Assembly (NCBI RefSeq): GCF_900187975.1
Contig: NZ_FZPC01000027.1
Coordinates: 1 to 64,000, forward strand
Direction: 5' to 3'
Source: Pseudomonas delhiensis
GTDB lineage: Bacteria; Pseudomonadota; Gammaproteobacteria; Pseudomonadales; Pseudomonadaceae
Length of the DNA stretch: 64,000 bases
Within the stretch, counting starts at the first letter, position 1; every line of letters begins with the position of its first letter. This document shows positions 54,048 to 63,617 of the stretch, one piece after another. The notes beneath the pieces are model-generated. The model made no database searches, was not told the origin of the DNA, and saw only the letters and a list, made by a program, of their open reading frames with translations. The translations under genes and the position numbers were made by a program.

Positions 54048-56402
54048 ATGCACCACCGAGATTCCGCGCCCCGCTTCCGCCGCCGGCTGTTGCCGCTGTC
54101 CATCCTGCTGGCCTCCGGCAGCCTGGCCATGGGCGCCTTGCACGCCGAGGAAGCCACCCCGCAGGACGCCGCCACCCAAGCCCAGGCCCAGGGCGAAGCC
54201 AGCACCCTGGGCACCGTCACCGTGACCTCGCGGCGCCGCGAGGAAAACTCCCAGGACGTGCCCACCGCCATGAGCGTGCTCGGCGGCGAGCCCCTGGAAA
54301 GCCAGCGCATCTACCGCGTGCAGGACCTGCAGCAGCTGGTGCCCAGCACCAACGTCGCCTACGTCCACGCGCGGCAGTCCAGCGTGTCCATCCGCGGCCT
54401 GGGCAACAACCCGGCCAGCGACGGCCTGGAAGGCAGCGTCGGGCTGTACCTGGACAACGTCTACCTGGGCCGCCCCGGCATGGCCTCCTTCGACCTGCTG
54501 GACATCGAGCAGCTGGAGGTGCTGCGCGGGCCCCAGGGCACGCTGTTCGGCAAGAACACCACCGCCGGGGTGATCAACATCTCCACCCGCCTGCCCAGCT
54601 TCACCCCCGAGCGCAGCGTCGAGGTGTCCGGCGGCGAGGACGGCTACTTCCAGGGCAAGGCCACGGTTTCCGGGCCGCTCACCGACGAGCTGGCCGGGCG
54701 CTTCTCGGCCTACCGCACCCGCGACGACGGCTACGTGAAGAACGTCTTCGACGGCAACACCCTCAACGGCGGCGCCCGCCAGGGCTTCCGCGGCCAGCTG
54801 CTGTACAAGCCCGACGAGGACTTCAGCCTGCGCTGGATCGGCGACTACAACGAAGAGAACTCCAGCAACGGCATCCTCACCCTGTTCAGCACCGGGCCGG
54901 CCATCAATGGCGTCAACCGCTACGAGCAGCGCGCCCGCGCCGCCGGCGCCAGCCTGGTGTACGGCGACGACCGCAAGGTCAACTTCGACGCCGCCCAGCG
55001 CGTCACCGTGTTCCAGGGCGGCACTTCGCTGGAGGCCAACTGGAAGCTGGCCAACGACTTCACCCTGACCTCCATCAGCGCCTACCGCTGGTGGGACTTC
55101 ACCCCGCGCAACGACGACGGCCTGAACGTGGCCGCGGCCTACAACGCCGGCGTCTCGGTGCGCGACAAGCAGTGGTCGCAGGAGCTGCGCCTGGCCTCGC
55201 CCACCGGCGGCTTCTTCGACTACGTGCTGGGCGCCTACTACTTCGGCCAGGACCTGGACAACCACTCCTTCAACCTCTACGGCCCGCAGGCGGACATCTG
55301 GAATGGCACCGCCACCGGCGCGCTGGCCAACGTCACCAGCCTGGGCGACGGGCACATCGACACCGACAGCTATGCGCTGTTCGCCCAGGGCACCTGGCAC
55401 CTGACCGACCGCCTGGACTTCACCGCCGGCCTGCGCGGCACCTACGAGGAGAAATCCGCCTCGGTCGGCCGCGATGCGCCACTGGGCGGGGCCGCCGTCA
55501 GCGGCGCCGCCCTGGCTGCGCGCAACGGCCGGGCCGGCGCCTACGATTCCGGCGACCTTTCGGTGTACAGCTTCTCGCCCTCGGGCCTGCTCAGCCTGAA
55601 CTACCACTTCACGGACAACCTGATGGGCTACGCCTCGCTGTCCCACGGCGAGAAGTCCGGCGGGGTGAACCTGACCGTGGCCAGCGCCCCCACCGCCGGC
55701 GCCGACTCCCTGCTGGTGGGCAGCGAGCGGGCCAACGACGCCGAGCTGGGGATCAAGAGCACGCTGTTCGACCATCGCCTGATCCTCAACGCCAACCTGT
55801 TCGCCACCGTGGTCCACGGCTACCAGGCCAACGCCTACGACGAGGCCACCCGCACCTCCTACCTGACCAACGCCGGCGACGTGCGCTCGCGCGGGGTGGA
55901 GTTCGAGGCCACCGCCCTGCCCGTCCGCGGGCTGACGCTGAACCTCAACGGCTCCTACAACGACGTGCGCTACCTGTCGTACAAGAACGCCCCCTGCCCG
56001 CCGGAAGTCGGCTTCCAGGCCGGCGCGCCGGCCTCCTGCGACCTCAGCGGCCACCAGGTGGTGGGCGCCTCCAAGTACATCTTCAACGCCAACGGCGAAT
56101 ACAAGTGGCGCCTGGAAAACAACCTGGAGCCCTACGTCACCGCCAGCTACGCCTTCCGCTCCAAGGCGGTGGGCACCATCGACGACTCCGACTACGGGCA
56201 GATCCCCAGCTACGCCATCGTCAACACCGCGCTGGGCCTGCGCGGCGACTACGGCGACGGCCGCTGGGACCTGTCGCTGTGGCTGAAGAACGCCTTCGAC
56301 AAGACCTACTACACCAGCCTGTGGAACTCGGCCAACGGCGGTTACGCCGGCGTGCTGGGCACCCCGCGCACCCTGGGCGTGACCGCCCGCTACGACTTCT
56401 GA
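54048..56402 (+). CDS. TonB-dependent receptor (sulfate-ester uptake candidate)
   Basis: 784 aa. A signal peptide of about 33 residues (RRRLLPLSILLASGSLAMGA, ending near LHAEE) is followed by a TonB-box-like GTVTVTSRRREENSQDVP. Plug motifs are VSIRGLGNN, LEVLRGPQGTLFGKNTTAG and INISTRLP; the barrel ends GVTARYDF with a terminal Phe. No STN signalling domain. The family is the iron-complex/outer-receptor group common in sulfate-ester and xenobiotic uptake. It is 17 bp upstream of the arylsulfotransferase gene, so the two probably act together on a sulfated aromatic compound, as SftP-type receptors are thought to in P. putida. Confidence 0.85.
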   Translation: MHHRDSAPRFRRRLLPLSILLASGSLAMGALHAEEATPQDAATQAQAQGEASTLGTVTVTSRRREENSQDVPTAMSVLGGEPLESQRIYRVQDLQQLVPSTNVAYVHARQSSVSIRGLGNNPASDGLEGSVGLYLDNVYLGRPGMASFDLLDIEQLEVLRGPQGTLFGKNTTAGVINISTRLPSFTPERSVEVSGGEDGYFQGKATVSGPLTDELAGRFSAYRTRDDGYVKNVFDGNTLNGGARQGFRGQLLYKPDEDFSLRWIGDYNEENSSNGILTLFSTGPAINGVNRYEQRARAAGASLVYGDDRKVNFDAAQRVTVFQGGTSLEANWKLANDFTLTSISAYRWWDFTPRNDDGLNVAAAYNAGVSVRDKQWSQELRLASPTGGFFDYVLGAYYFGQDLDNHSFNLYGPQADIWNGTATGALANVTSLGDGHIDTDSYALFAQGTWHLTDRLDFTAGLRGTYEEKSASVGRDAPLGGAAVSGAALAARNGRAGAYDSGDLSVYSFSPSGLLSLNYHFTDNLMGYASLSHGEKSGGVNLTVASAPTAGADSLLVGSERANDAELGIKSTLFDHRLILNANLFATVVHGYQANAYDEATRTSYLTNAGDVRSRGVEFEATALPVRGLTLNLNGSYNDVRYLSYKNAPCPPEVGFQAGAPASCDLSGHQVVGASKYIFNANGEYKWRLENNLEPYVTASYAFRSKAVGTIDDSDYGQIPSYAIVNTALGLRGDYGDGRWDLSLWLKNAFDKTYYTSLWNSANGGYAGVLGTPRTLGVTARYDF

Positions 56403-56419
56403 CCGCCAGGAACACTGCC

Positions 56420-57766
56420 ATGAAGCACACCCGCGCCACCGCCCTGCTCGCCTTCTCCGCCTCGCTGCTGGCCACCGCCGTCAGCGCCGCGCCCAGCGTG
56501 TTCCCCACCGGGGTGACGCGCTACGACCCGCAGAAGGCCTTCAACCAGTACGTGATCTTCAGCGGCGCCGACAACCGGACGCACCTGATCGACATGAACG
56601 GCAACGAGGTGAAGCGCTGGGACCGCCCCGGCTTCCCCTCGGCCATCCTCGACCCGAAGCTGGCCAATGGCGAGCGCGGCCACGTGCTGCTGCAGACCGC
56701 CGACCTGGCCGACCCCGGCAAGCTGTCCTCGGCCGGCAACGGCCTGCACAACCAGGCCGTGGGCGAGCTGGACTGGGCCGGCAAGACCGTCTGGCAATGG
56801 GGCGACCAGGCCCCCGGCGGCGCCGCCCGCCAGCACCACGACCTGCGCCGGCTGCCCAACGGCAACACCCTTGTGCTGGCCAACCGCGTGCATGCGGTGA
56901 AGGGCTTCGAGGTGCCGGAGGTGATCGACGACGTGATCTACGAGGTCACCCCGCAAGGCAAGGTGGCCTGGAGCTGGACCGCCTCCGAGCACCTGCACGA
57001 GTTCGGCTTCAGCGCCGAGCAGCTCAAGCTGGTGCACGGCACCAAGAACCCCGACTACCTGCACATCAACAACCTCGCGCCGCTGGGCCCGAACCGCTGG
57101 TACGCCGCCGGCGACAAGCGCTTCGCCCCGGACAACCTGCTGTTCGATTCGCGCAACGCCAACTTCATCGCCATCATCGACAAGGCCAGCGGCAAGGTGG
57201 CCTGGCGCCTGGGCCCGAACCTGCCGCCGATCGACCCGCGCAACGCGCAGAAGCTGCCGCGCCCGGTGGACCAGATCAGCGGCCAGCACGACGCCCATCT
57301 CATCCCCGAGGGCCTGCCGGGCGCCGGCCACCTGCTGGTGTTCGACAACCAGGGCGACGCCGGCTACCCCTCGGTGCAGCGCGGGGTGATCTCCGGCTCG
57401 CGGGTGCTGGAGATCGACCCGCTGAAGAATGAGATCGTCTGGCAGTACACCGCGGAAAGCTCGAAGCAGCCGGGCTGGGCCTTCTTCAGCTCGTTCATCA
57501 GCAGCGCCCGGCGCCTGCCCAACGGCAACACGCTGATCGACGAGGGGCAGAACGGCCGCTTCTTCCAGGTCACCCCGGCGGGCGAGATCGTCTGGGAATA
57601 CGTCAGCCCCTACTTCGGCAAGGCGCCGCTGGGCGATGCGGTAAGCAACTGGGTGTACCGCGCCCTGCCTGTGGACTACAGCTGGGTGCCCGAAGGCACG
57701 CCGCGCGAGGAAAAGGCCGTGCAGGCCGCGGTGCCGGGCGCGCCGGCCGTCGCCGCGGCGCGCTGA
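56420..57766 (+). CDS. Periplasmic arylsulfate sulfotransferase-family protein
   Basis: 448 aa. The signal peptide MKHTRATALLAFSASLLATA ends at VSA before APSVFP. The mature part is a beta-propeller built from repeated GxVxW blades: GKTVWQWGDQAPGG, GKVAWSWTASEHLHEFG, GKVAWRLGPN, NEIVWQYTAE and GEIVWEYVSP. Histidines typical of the active site appear in QHHDLRRLPNGNTL, YLHINNLAPLGPN and SGQHDAHLIPEG. These enzymes move sulfate from aryl sulfates to phenols without PAPS. The start lies 17 bp after the receptor stop with an AGGAA site. Confidence 0.85.
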   Translation: MKHTRATALLAFSASLLATAVSAAPSVFPTGVTRYDPQKAFNQYVIFSGADNRTHLIDMNGNEVKRWDRPGFPSAILDPKLANGERGHVLLQTADLADPGKLSSAGNGLHNQAVGELDWAGKTVWQWGDQAPGGAARQHHDLRRLPNGNTLVLANRVHAVKGFEVPEVIDDVIYEVTPQGKVAWSWTASEHLHEFGFSAEQLKLVHGTKNPDYLHINNLAPLGPNRWYAAGDKRFAPDNLLFDSRNANFIAIIDKASGKVAWRLGPNLPPIDPRNAQKLPRPVDQISGQHDAHLIPEGLPGAGHLLVFDNQGDAGYPSVQRGVISGSRVLEIDPLKNEIVWQYTAESSKQPGWAFFSSFISSARRLPNGNTLIDEGQNGRFFQVTPAGEIVWEYVSPYFGKAPLGDAVSNWVYRALPVDYSWVPEGTPREEKAVQAAVPGAPAVAAAR

Positions 57767-57782
57767 GCCGCCCATCGCCACC

Positions 57783-57831
57783 TGCAGGAGCGCGCCCTGC
57801 GCGCGATTCGCGGGCAGGGCCCGCTCCTACA
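57783..57831. repeat. REP element (GCGC/GGGC asymmetric palindrome)
   Basis: TGCAGGAGCGCGCCCTGCGC runs to GCGGGCAGGGCCCGCTCCTA. It stands between the convergent arylsulfotransferase and AraC genes, in the same orientation as the copy at 43396. Confidence 0.75.
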
Positions 57832-57923
57832 AGGGGAATCCTGTGGCGTCACGGAACATCCCGTAGGATGGCGTTGAGCGAAGCGATACCCATCACCCCC
57901 GGCTTACAAGGCAGGCCCTGCCT

Positions 57924-58715
57924 TCAACCCCGGCTCGACAGGCGGTACTGCTCCGGCGTGGTGCCGGCCTGGCGGCGGAACATGGCGATGAACGCCGAGG
58001 CGCTGCTGTAGCCCAGGTCGAAGGCGATCTCCTGCACCCCGCGCCCGGCCTCCAGCGCCTCGATGGCGGCGAGGAAGCGCAGGCGCTGGCGCCATTCGCC
58101 GAAGCTCATGCCCAGCTCGCGCTGGCACATGCGCGCCAGGGTGCGCTCGGTGCTGTGCACCTGCCTGGCCCAGTCGGCCAGGGCGCGGTTGTCGCCGGGC
58201 TCGGCCTGCAGCGCGGCGAGCAGCTCGCCCAGTTGCGCGCTCTGGGCGAACGGCAGGTAGTCCTCGCGGCAGGGCGAGGCCTTCAGCTGGTCCAGCACCA
58301 CCTGGGCCAGGCGTCGGTCGGCCGCGCTCTCGGGGATGTTCACCCCGCGCGCGGCGAAGTCGTTGAGGATGGCCTTGAGGATGTCGCCGATCTGCAGCGT
58401 GCAGGGCGAGGCCGGCAACTGGCGGGACAGCTCGGCGCTGACGTACAGCGAGCGGTAGACGATGGCCTCGCGGTTGTAGCAGCCGTGCTCCACCCCCGGC
58501 GGCACCCACACCGCGTACTGCGGCGGCGAGAGGAAGCGCTGGCCGCCGACGTCCAGCTGCATCACCCCGTGGGAGGCGTAGTTGAGCTGGCCCCAGGGGT
58601 GGCTGTGGGGCGCCGAATGGGTGTCGGCGCCGAACTCGTCGTAGCGGAAGTACAAGGGCGCCGGCAGGGCCTGGTGGTCCGGCAGCGGCAGGGGGATGTA
58701 TTTCTTCGTGGGCAT
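57924..58715 (-). CDS. AraC-family regulator with cupin domain
   Basis: 263 aa. The N-terminal cupin-like half includes HSHPWGQLNYASHGVMQLDVGG and VWVPPGVEHGCYNREAIVYR. The C-terminal AraC half includes LARMCQRELGMSFGEWRQRLRFL and VQEIAFDLGYSSASAFIAMFRRQ. The start MPTKKYIPLPLPDH was preferred, but an upstream in-frame ATG (58778) would add 21 residues. It is divergent from the EamA gene and probably regulates it. CCGGAC/GTCCGG repeats between them may be binding sites. Confidence 0.88.
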   Translation of the reverse strand: MPTKKYIPLPLPDHQALPAPLYFRYDEFGADTHSAPHSHPWGQLNYASHGVMQLDVGGQRFLSPPQYAVWVPPGVEHGCYNREAIVYRSLYVSAELSRQLPASPCTLQIGDILKAILNDFAARGVNIPESAADRRLAQVVLDQLKASPCREDYLPFAQSAQLGELLAALQAEPGDNRALADWARQVHSTERTLARMCQRELGMSFGEWRQRLRFLAAIEALEAGRGVQEIAFDLGYSSASAFIAMFRRQAGTTPEQYRLSSRG

Positions 58716-58797
58716 GTCCGGATGGCGCGGCGAGTTGTCCGGAACGAAGTATAAGCGCCAATCCGGACGGCGGGACAATGGCGCCCGTCCTTCAGAG

Positions 58798-59709
58798 ATG
58801 TCCGCTGCAATGACTTATTTCTTCCCGCTCTTCGCCGTGCTCGTCTGGGCCGGCAACACCGTGGTCAACAAGCTCGCCGTGGGCCGTATCGCCCCGGCCG
58901 AGATCGGCTTCTTCCGCTGGCTGGTGGTGGCCGTGCTGCTCACGCCCTTCGTGCTGCGCCCGCTGCTGGCGCGGCGCGCCGAGATAGCGCCGCTGCTGCC
59001 GAAGATCGTCGTGCTGGGCCTGCTGGGCATGGCCGTGTACCAGAGCCTGGCCTACTACGCCGCGGCGCTGACCAGCGCCACCAACATGGGCATCATCCTC
59101 GCGCTGATGCCGCTGATGTCCATGGGCCTGGCCTGCGCCCTGCTCGGCCAGCGGCTCAATGCCGGCGGCGTGCTCGGCTCGCTGCTGTCGCTGCTGGGCG
59201 TGCTGCTGGTGATCGCCCATGGCGAACTGGGCAGCCTGCTGCACCAGGGCATCGGCCTGGGCGACGGCATGATGCTGGTGGCCACCCTCGCCTACGGCCT
59301 GTACGGCGTGCTGCTGAAGAAATGGCAGGTGCGCCTGCCGGGGTTGCAGCTGCTGTACCTGCAGGTGCTGGTGGCGGTGCTGGCGATGCTGCCGATGTAC
59401 CTGCTCTCGCCGCACCACGGCCTGGACGCCGGCAACCTGCCGCTGGTGGCCTACGCCGGCCTGCTGGCCTCCATAGTCGCGCCCCTGGCGTGGATGCGCG
59501 GCGTGCAGGAGATGGGCCCGAACCGCATGGCGCTGTTCTTCAACCTGCTGCCGCTGGTGACCGCGGCCATCGCCGCGGTGATCCTCGACGAGCGCCTGGG
59601 CGTGCACCACCTGTATGGCGGCGCCCTGACCCTGGCCGGGGTGCTCCTCGCCGAGTGCTGGCGGCCACGACCGGCGCCCAGCCTGACCGCGGACCGACAG
59701 GGAGCGTAG
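58798..59709 (+). CDS. EamA-family (DMT superfamily) transporter
   Basis: 303 aa with about ten hydrophobic helices in two EamA halves: YFFPLFAVLVWAGNTVVNKLA and EIGFFRWLVVAVLLTPFVLR in the first, GIGLGDGMMLVATLAYGLYGVL and LFFNLLPLVTAAIAAVILDE in the second. Probable exporter of an unknown metabolite. An alternative start ATG at 58810 (MTYFFPLF) is equally possible. Its TAG stop codon lies in the GTAGGGCG repeat element that follows. Confidence 0.87.
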   Translation: MSAAMTYFFPLFAVLVWAGNTVVNKLAVGRIAPAEIGFFRWLVVAVLLTPFVLRPLLARRAEIAPLLPKIVVLGLLGMAVYQSLAYYAAALTSATNMGIILALMPLMSMGLACALLGQRLNAGGVLGSLLSLLGVLLVIAHGELGSLLHQGIGLGDGMMLVATLAYGLYGVLLKKWQVRLPGLQLLYLQVLVAVLAMLPMYLLSPHHGLDAGNLPLVAYAGLLASIVAPLAWMRGVQEMGPNRMALFFNLLPLVTAAIAAVILDERLGVHHLYGGALTLAGVLLAECWRPRPAPSLTADRQGA

Positions 59710-59868
59710 GGCGTATAACCGTTCGCGGTTATACGCCGCTACACCGAACGCATCCTCTGCATCGGGGCTCGGCTGGGCATTTCCAGGGCCCATGTCCAGG
59801 TCGACACCGAGCAGACGGTCGGCCAAGGTCAAACGGCGGATAACGCCGTAGGCGTTATACGCCCTACG
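59705..59868. repeat. Asymmetric GTAGGGCG element supplying two stop codons
   Basis: The left end is CGTAGGGCGTATAACCGTTC with AACCGTTCGCGGTT. The right end is AACGCCGTAGGCGTT then ATACGCCCTACG. TAG at 59707-59709 ends the EamA gene and the mirrored TAG at 59864-59866 ends the opposing nitronate monooxygenase gene. The 154-bp spacer between those genes holds nothing else recognisable. Confidence 0.78.
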
Positions 59869-60913
59869 CCCGATTCAACTCCTCGACCAGCCTGGCCACC
59901 AGCTCCGCCGCCGGCAATTCCCGCGCCAGGGGCGCGCCCTGGCCGGCCCATTGCACGGCGAAGTCGCCGTTGCCCGCGGCCTGGGCCGCGGCGACCAGCG
60001 CCTTGGTGGCGTCGTAGACCATGGGGTAGTCCGGCAGCGCCGGGGCGTCGGCGCGCTGCAGGTCGCTGAACAGGCGGTTGGGCAGGCCACGCGCCGGGCG
60101 CCCGGAAATTGCTGCCGTGACTTCGGTGTGCCAGGCCCGCTCGCTGCGCAGCGCCGCGCGGTAGGCGGCGTTGGCCGAGGATTCCGGGCAGGCGACGAAG
60201 GCCGTGCCCATCTGCACCGCCTGGGCCCCCAGGTCGAAGGCGGCGCGGATGCCGCGGCCGTCCATGATGCCGCCGGCGGCGATCACCGGGATATTCAGCG
60301 CCGGCACCAGGCTGCCGACCAGCGCCAGGGTGCCGATGCGGTCATCGTGTTCGCGGTCGAAGATGCCGCGGTGCCCGCCCGCCTCGTAGCCCTGGGCGAC
60401 CACCGCATGCAGCCCTGCGGCCTCGATGGCGCGGGCCTCCGCCAGGTGGGTGGCGCAGCCCAGCAGGACGATGCCGGCGGCCTTCAGCCGGTCGATCCAG
60501 CCCTGCGCGGGCAGGCCGAAGTGGAAGCTGACCACCGCCGGCCGCTCTTCCAGCAGCACCTCCAGCATCTGCGGGTCGTCGACGAAGCTGCGGTAGATCT
60601 CCCGCAGCGCCGCCGGCGGCTCGCCGCCCAGTTCCTCGAACAGCGGCCGCAGGTGCTCCAGCCATGCCGCCTCGCGGGCCTCGTCGGCGCGGCCCGGGCG
60701 ATGGCAGAAGAAGTTGTAGTTCACCGGCCTTGCGCTCAGCGCGCGGACCTGGGCGATCAGCTCGCGGGCCTGGGCCGGGGTGCTGGCGCCCAGGCCGATG
60801 GAGCCCAGGGCGCCGGCGTTGGACACCGCGGCGGCCAGCGCCGGGGTGGAAACGCCAACCATGGGCGCCTGGATGATGGGGTGGTCGACGCCGAGCAGTT
60901 CGCGAAGGGACAT
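59864..60913 (-). CDS. Nitronate monooxygenase
   Basis: 349 aa FMN-dependent TIM-barrel enzyme. It oxidises nitroalkane anions such as propionate 3-nitronate. Motifs are [64 protein letters not shown] (flavin region with the catalytic-type His) and [20 protein letters not shown]. The length and motifs fit the class I NMO group. It is divergent from a LysR gene. Confidence 0.9.
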   Translation of the reverse strand: MSLRELLGVDHPIIQAPMVGVSTPALAAAVSNAGALGSIGLGASTPAQARELIAQVRALSARPVNYNFFCHRPGRADEAREAAWLEHLRPLFEELGGEPPAALREIYRSFVDDPQMLEVLLEERPAVVSFHFGLPAQGWIDRLKAAGIVLLGCATHLAEARAIEAAGLHAVVAQGYEAGGHRGIFDREHDDRIGTLALVGSLVPALNIPVIAAGGIMDGRGIRAAFDLGAQAVQMGTAFVACPESSANAAYRAALRSERAWHTEVTAAISGRPARGLPNRLFSDLQRADAPALPDYPMVYDATKALVAAAQAAGNGDFAVQWAGQGAPLARELPAAELVARLVEELNRA

Positions 60914-60961
60914 GGCGATGATCTCTTGGGGTGATCGATGGTTGACTTAAAATCTCATACA

Positions 60962-60987
60962 GAGAATATTTTGCGCAATACATTCTC
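60962..60987. promoter_or_regulatory. Candidate LysR operator
   Basis: GAGAAT and ATTCTC form a perfect inverted repeat around TTGCGCAA, itself a palindrome with the T-N-A features of LysR sites. It lies 15 bp upstream of the LysR start, in the 89-bp gap shared with the divergent nitronate monooxygenase gene. Confidence 0.45.
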
Positions 60988-61002
60988 AAGCAGAGATCAC
61001 CG

Positions 61003-61881
61003 ATGGACCTTTCCAGCCTGGAAATCTTCCGCTGCGTCGCCGAGGAGCAGAGCGTGACCCGCGCCGCCGCGCGCCTGCAGCGAGTGCAATCGAACGTCAC
61101 CACGCGCATCCGCCAGTTGGAGGAAGACCTGGGCGTGGCGCTGTTCCTGCGCGACGGCAAGCGCATGGCGCTGACCGACCAGGGCCGCGACTTCCTCGCC
61201 TATGCCGGGCAGCTCCTGGCCCTGGCCGCCGAGGCGCGGCAGTCGCTGCACCCGCGGGAGGCCAGCGGCAGCCTGCGCCTGGGCAGCATGGAAAGCACCG
61301 CCGCCAGCCGCCTGCCCGGGCCGCTGGCGAACTTCCACAAGGCCTGCCCGCAGGTGCGGCTGGAAGTCGGCACCGGCACCAGCCAGGCGCTGGTGGATGG
61401 CGTGCTGTCGCGGCGCCTGGACTGCGCGCTCATCGCCCACCCCGATGCCCTGCGCGCCGAACCCGGCTTCGAGGCGGCCCTGGAGCGCGGCCTGCTGGGC
61501 GAGGCGGTGTTCCGCGAGGAACTGCTGCTGGCCCTGCCCGGCTGCCACCCGCCGGTGCGCGGGCCCGGCGATGTGAAGGTGCGCAGCCTGGCCGGCTTCG
61601 CCCGCGGCTGTACCTACCGGCAGATCGCCGAGGACTGGCTGAACGCCGAGGGGCCGCGCGTGCAGGTGCAGGAGGTGGGTTCCTACCATGCCATCCTCGC
61701 CTGCGTCGCCGCCGGTTCCTGCGTCGGCATCCTGCCGCGCTCGCTGCTCGACCTGCAGCGCGAGCCCCCGGCGGTGCAACTGCTGCCGCTGATGACCGTG
61801 GACACCCTGCTGGTCTGGCGCGAAGGCTATGCCACCGGCGCCTTCGCACGCTTCCGCGAAAGCCTGGGGGCCGCCTCATGA
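61003..61881 (+). CDS. LysR-family regulator
   Basis: 292 aa. The helix-turn-helix segment is [21 protein letters not shown] and [25 protein letters not shown]; the effector domain starts near residue 90 ([20 protein letters not shown]). It overlaps the MFS gene downstream by 4 bp and is divergent from nitronate monooxygenase, so it could control either or both. Confidence 0.9.
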   Translation: MDLSSLEIFRCVAEEQSVTRAAARLQRVQSNVTTRIRQLEEDLGVALFLRDGKRMALTDQGRDFLAYAGQLLALAAEARQSLHPREASGSLRLGSMESTAASRLPGPLANFHKACPQVRLEVGTGTSQALVDGVLSRRLDCALIAHPDALRAEPGFEAALERGLLGEAVFREELLLALPGCHPPVRGPGDVKVRSLAGFARGCTYRQIAEDWLNAEGPRVQVQEVGSYHAILACVAAGSCVGILPRSLLDLQREPPAVQLLPLMTVDTLLVWREGYATGAFARFRESLGAAS

Positions 61882-63026
61882 GCCCGCGCAGGGAACTGGC
61901 GCTGGCGCTGAGCGCCGCGCTCATCCTGGCCATCGGCATGGGCTTCGGCCGCTTCGCCTTCACCGGGCTCTACCCGCTGATGGTCGGCGAAGGCGTGCTG
62001 AGCGTGAATGGCGGCTCGCTGGCGGCCTCGGCCAACTACGCCGGCTACCTGCTCGGAGCGCTGGCCCTGGCGCGCAGCCCGGAACGCCTGGCGCCGCTGC
62101 TGTGCCGGGTCGCGCTGCTGGGCACCCTGCTGGGGCTGGCGGCCATGGCGGTGCCGGCGCCGGCCTGGTTCGCCATCGCCGTGCGCCTGCTGGCCGGGGT
62201 GCTCAGCGCCGTGGCCCTGGTGGGCGCCTCGGTGTGGCTGCTGCACGTGATGCAGCAGCACCGCGGCGCGCCGCTGATGTTCTCCGGCGTGGGCGTGGGC
62301 ATCCTGATTTCCGCCGAGCTGATCGCCGGCGGCCATGGCGCGGGCCTGGGCAGCCCGGCGATCTGGCTGCTGCTGGCCGGCGCCGGGGCCGTCCTCGCCC
62401 TGCTGGCCTGGCCGGCGCTGGGCCGCCCGGCGGCCGCCGGCACGGTCCACGCCCCGGCGCCGGCACCGGCGTTCGCGCCCATGCCGGCGGCGAGCCTGCT
62501 GCTGATCTACGGCCTGGCCGGCTTCGGCTACATCATCACCGCCACCTACCTGCCGCTGCTGATGCGCGGCGGCGCGCTGTCGCCGCTGCAGGCCTGGGCG
62601 GTGTTCGGCCTGGCGGCGGCGCCGTCGTGCTTCTTCTGGCACTGGCTGCACCTGCGCCTGGGCACGCGCCGGGCGCTGGCGGCGAACCTGCTGGCCCAGG
62701 CGCTGGGGGTGATTCTGCCGGTGCTGCAGCACAGCGCTCCGGCCTACCTGGCCAGTGCCCTGCTGGTGGGCGGCACCTTCATGGGCACGCCGACCATCGC
62801 CCTGCCCGCCGCGCGCCTGGCGGCGGCGAAGGTGCGCTTCAACATGCTGGCGGCCATGACCGCGGTGTACGGCGTGGGGCAGATCGTCGGGCCGCTGGCC
62901 TCCAGCGCGCTCTACCAACTGGGCGGCAGCTTCGGCCCGGCGCTGCTGGCGGCCGGCGCCGCCCTGCTGCTGGGGGCCGCCTGCACCTGGCAGCCGGCGC
63001 GGGCCGCCGCAAGCTGCCCGCGCTGA
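61878..63026 (+). CDS. YbfB/YjiJ-family MFS transporter
   Basis: 382 aa with 12 hydrophobic segments. The N-terminus [31 protein letters not shown] is the hallmark of the YbfB/YjiJ group, and [16 protein letters not shown] and [18 protein letters not shown] also fit. The start overlaps the LysR stop as ATGA. The substrate is unknown. The gene ends 3 bp from the stop of the opposing CGNR gene. Confidence 0.88.
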   Translation: MSPRRELALALSAALILAIGMGFGRFAFTGLYPLMVGEGVLSVNGGSLAASANYAGYLLGALALARSPERLAPLLCRVALLGTLLGLAAMAVPAPAWFAIAVRLLAGVLSAVALVGASVWLLHVMQQHRGAPLMFSGVGVGILISAELIAGGHGAGLGSPAIWLLLAGAGAVLALLAWPALGRPAAAGTVHAPAPAPAFAPMPAASLLLIYGLAGFGYIITATYLPLLMRGGALSPLQAWAVFGLAAAPSCFFWHWLHLRLGTRRALAANLLAQALGVILPVLQHSAPAYLASALLVGGTFMGTPTIALPAARLAAAKVRFNMLAAMTAVYGVGQIVGPLASSALYQLGGSFGPALLAAGAALLLGAACTWQPARAAASCPR

Positions 63027-63029
63027 GCC

Positions 63030-63617
63030 TCAGGCGTCGCCCTGGCGCTGGCGCTTGCGGTGCTCGGCGACCTTGTGGCGATTGCCGCACAGGGCCATGC
63101 TGCACCAGCGCCGGCGGTGCGACTTGGTGCGGTCGTAGAACCACAGGGTGCAGTCCGGGTGCTCGCACACGCGGACCAGCTCGAAATCCCCTTCGGCAAG
63201 CAACTGCGCGCCCTGCTCCGCCAGCGGCGCCAGCAGCCATTCGGCGCCGGGCTTCACGGCCTGGTGGCGCAGGTGCGCGCCCTGCCCGTCCCAATCCAGC
63301 TGCGGGTAGCTGGCGACCTTGCGCAGGAAGGCGTTGAAGCGCGCCGGGTCGGCCGGCTCGCCACGCTTGCGCTTGCCCACCAGCTCGCGCAGGGTCTCGC
63401 GCAGCTCGATGGCGGCGGCCAGCAGCTCACCCTCGGCGAAGTCCGCGCCCTCCGCCGGCAGGCCCAGCAGGCGCAGCCAGTGCTGCACGTCGGCGTCGCT
63501 GTGCCAGGCATCGGAGACCGACAGGGCCGCGGCATCGGCGCGACTCAGGCTGTTGAGCAAGTCCAGCACCGGGTGGTCGGCGAGGATGTAGGGCGGCTGG
63601 GGAGTGGTTTCGCGCAT
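63030..63617 (-). CDS. CGNR zinc-finger protein (ABATE domain), putative regulator
   Basis: 195 aa. The N-terminal ABATE-like domain begins LADHPVLDLLNSLSR, and the C-terminal zinc finger contains VCEHPDCTLWFYDRTKSHRRRWCSMALCGNR with four cysteines and the CGNR motif, followed by a basic tail HRKRQRQGDA. Such proteins are probable stress-response regulators. The start MRETTPQPPY was chosen over an ATG 19 codons upstream because of family length. Confidence 0.88.
   Translation of the reverse strand: MRETTPQPPYILADHPVLDLLNSLSRADAAALSVSDAWHSDADVQHWLRLLGLPAEGADFAEGELLAAAIELRETLRELVGKRKRGEPADPARFNAFLRKVASYPQLDWDGQGAHLRHQAVKPGAEWLLAPLAEQGAQLLAEGDFELVRVCEHPDCTLWFYDRTKSHRRRWCSMALCGNRHKVAEHRKRQRQGDA

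Noticed and set aside
53885-57766. Very long open frame of 1293 codons spanning the receptor and arylsulfotransferase genes
   Set aside because: The first two thirds are an arginine/proline-rich out-of-frame reading of the TonB receptor; only the part from 56420 is a real protein with a signal peptide.
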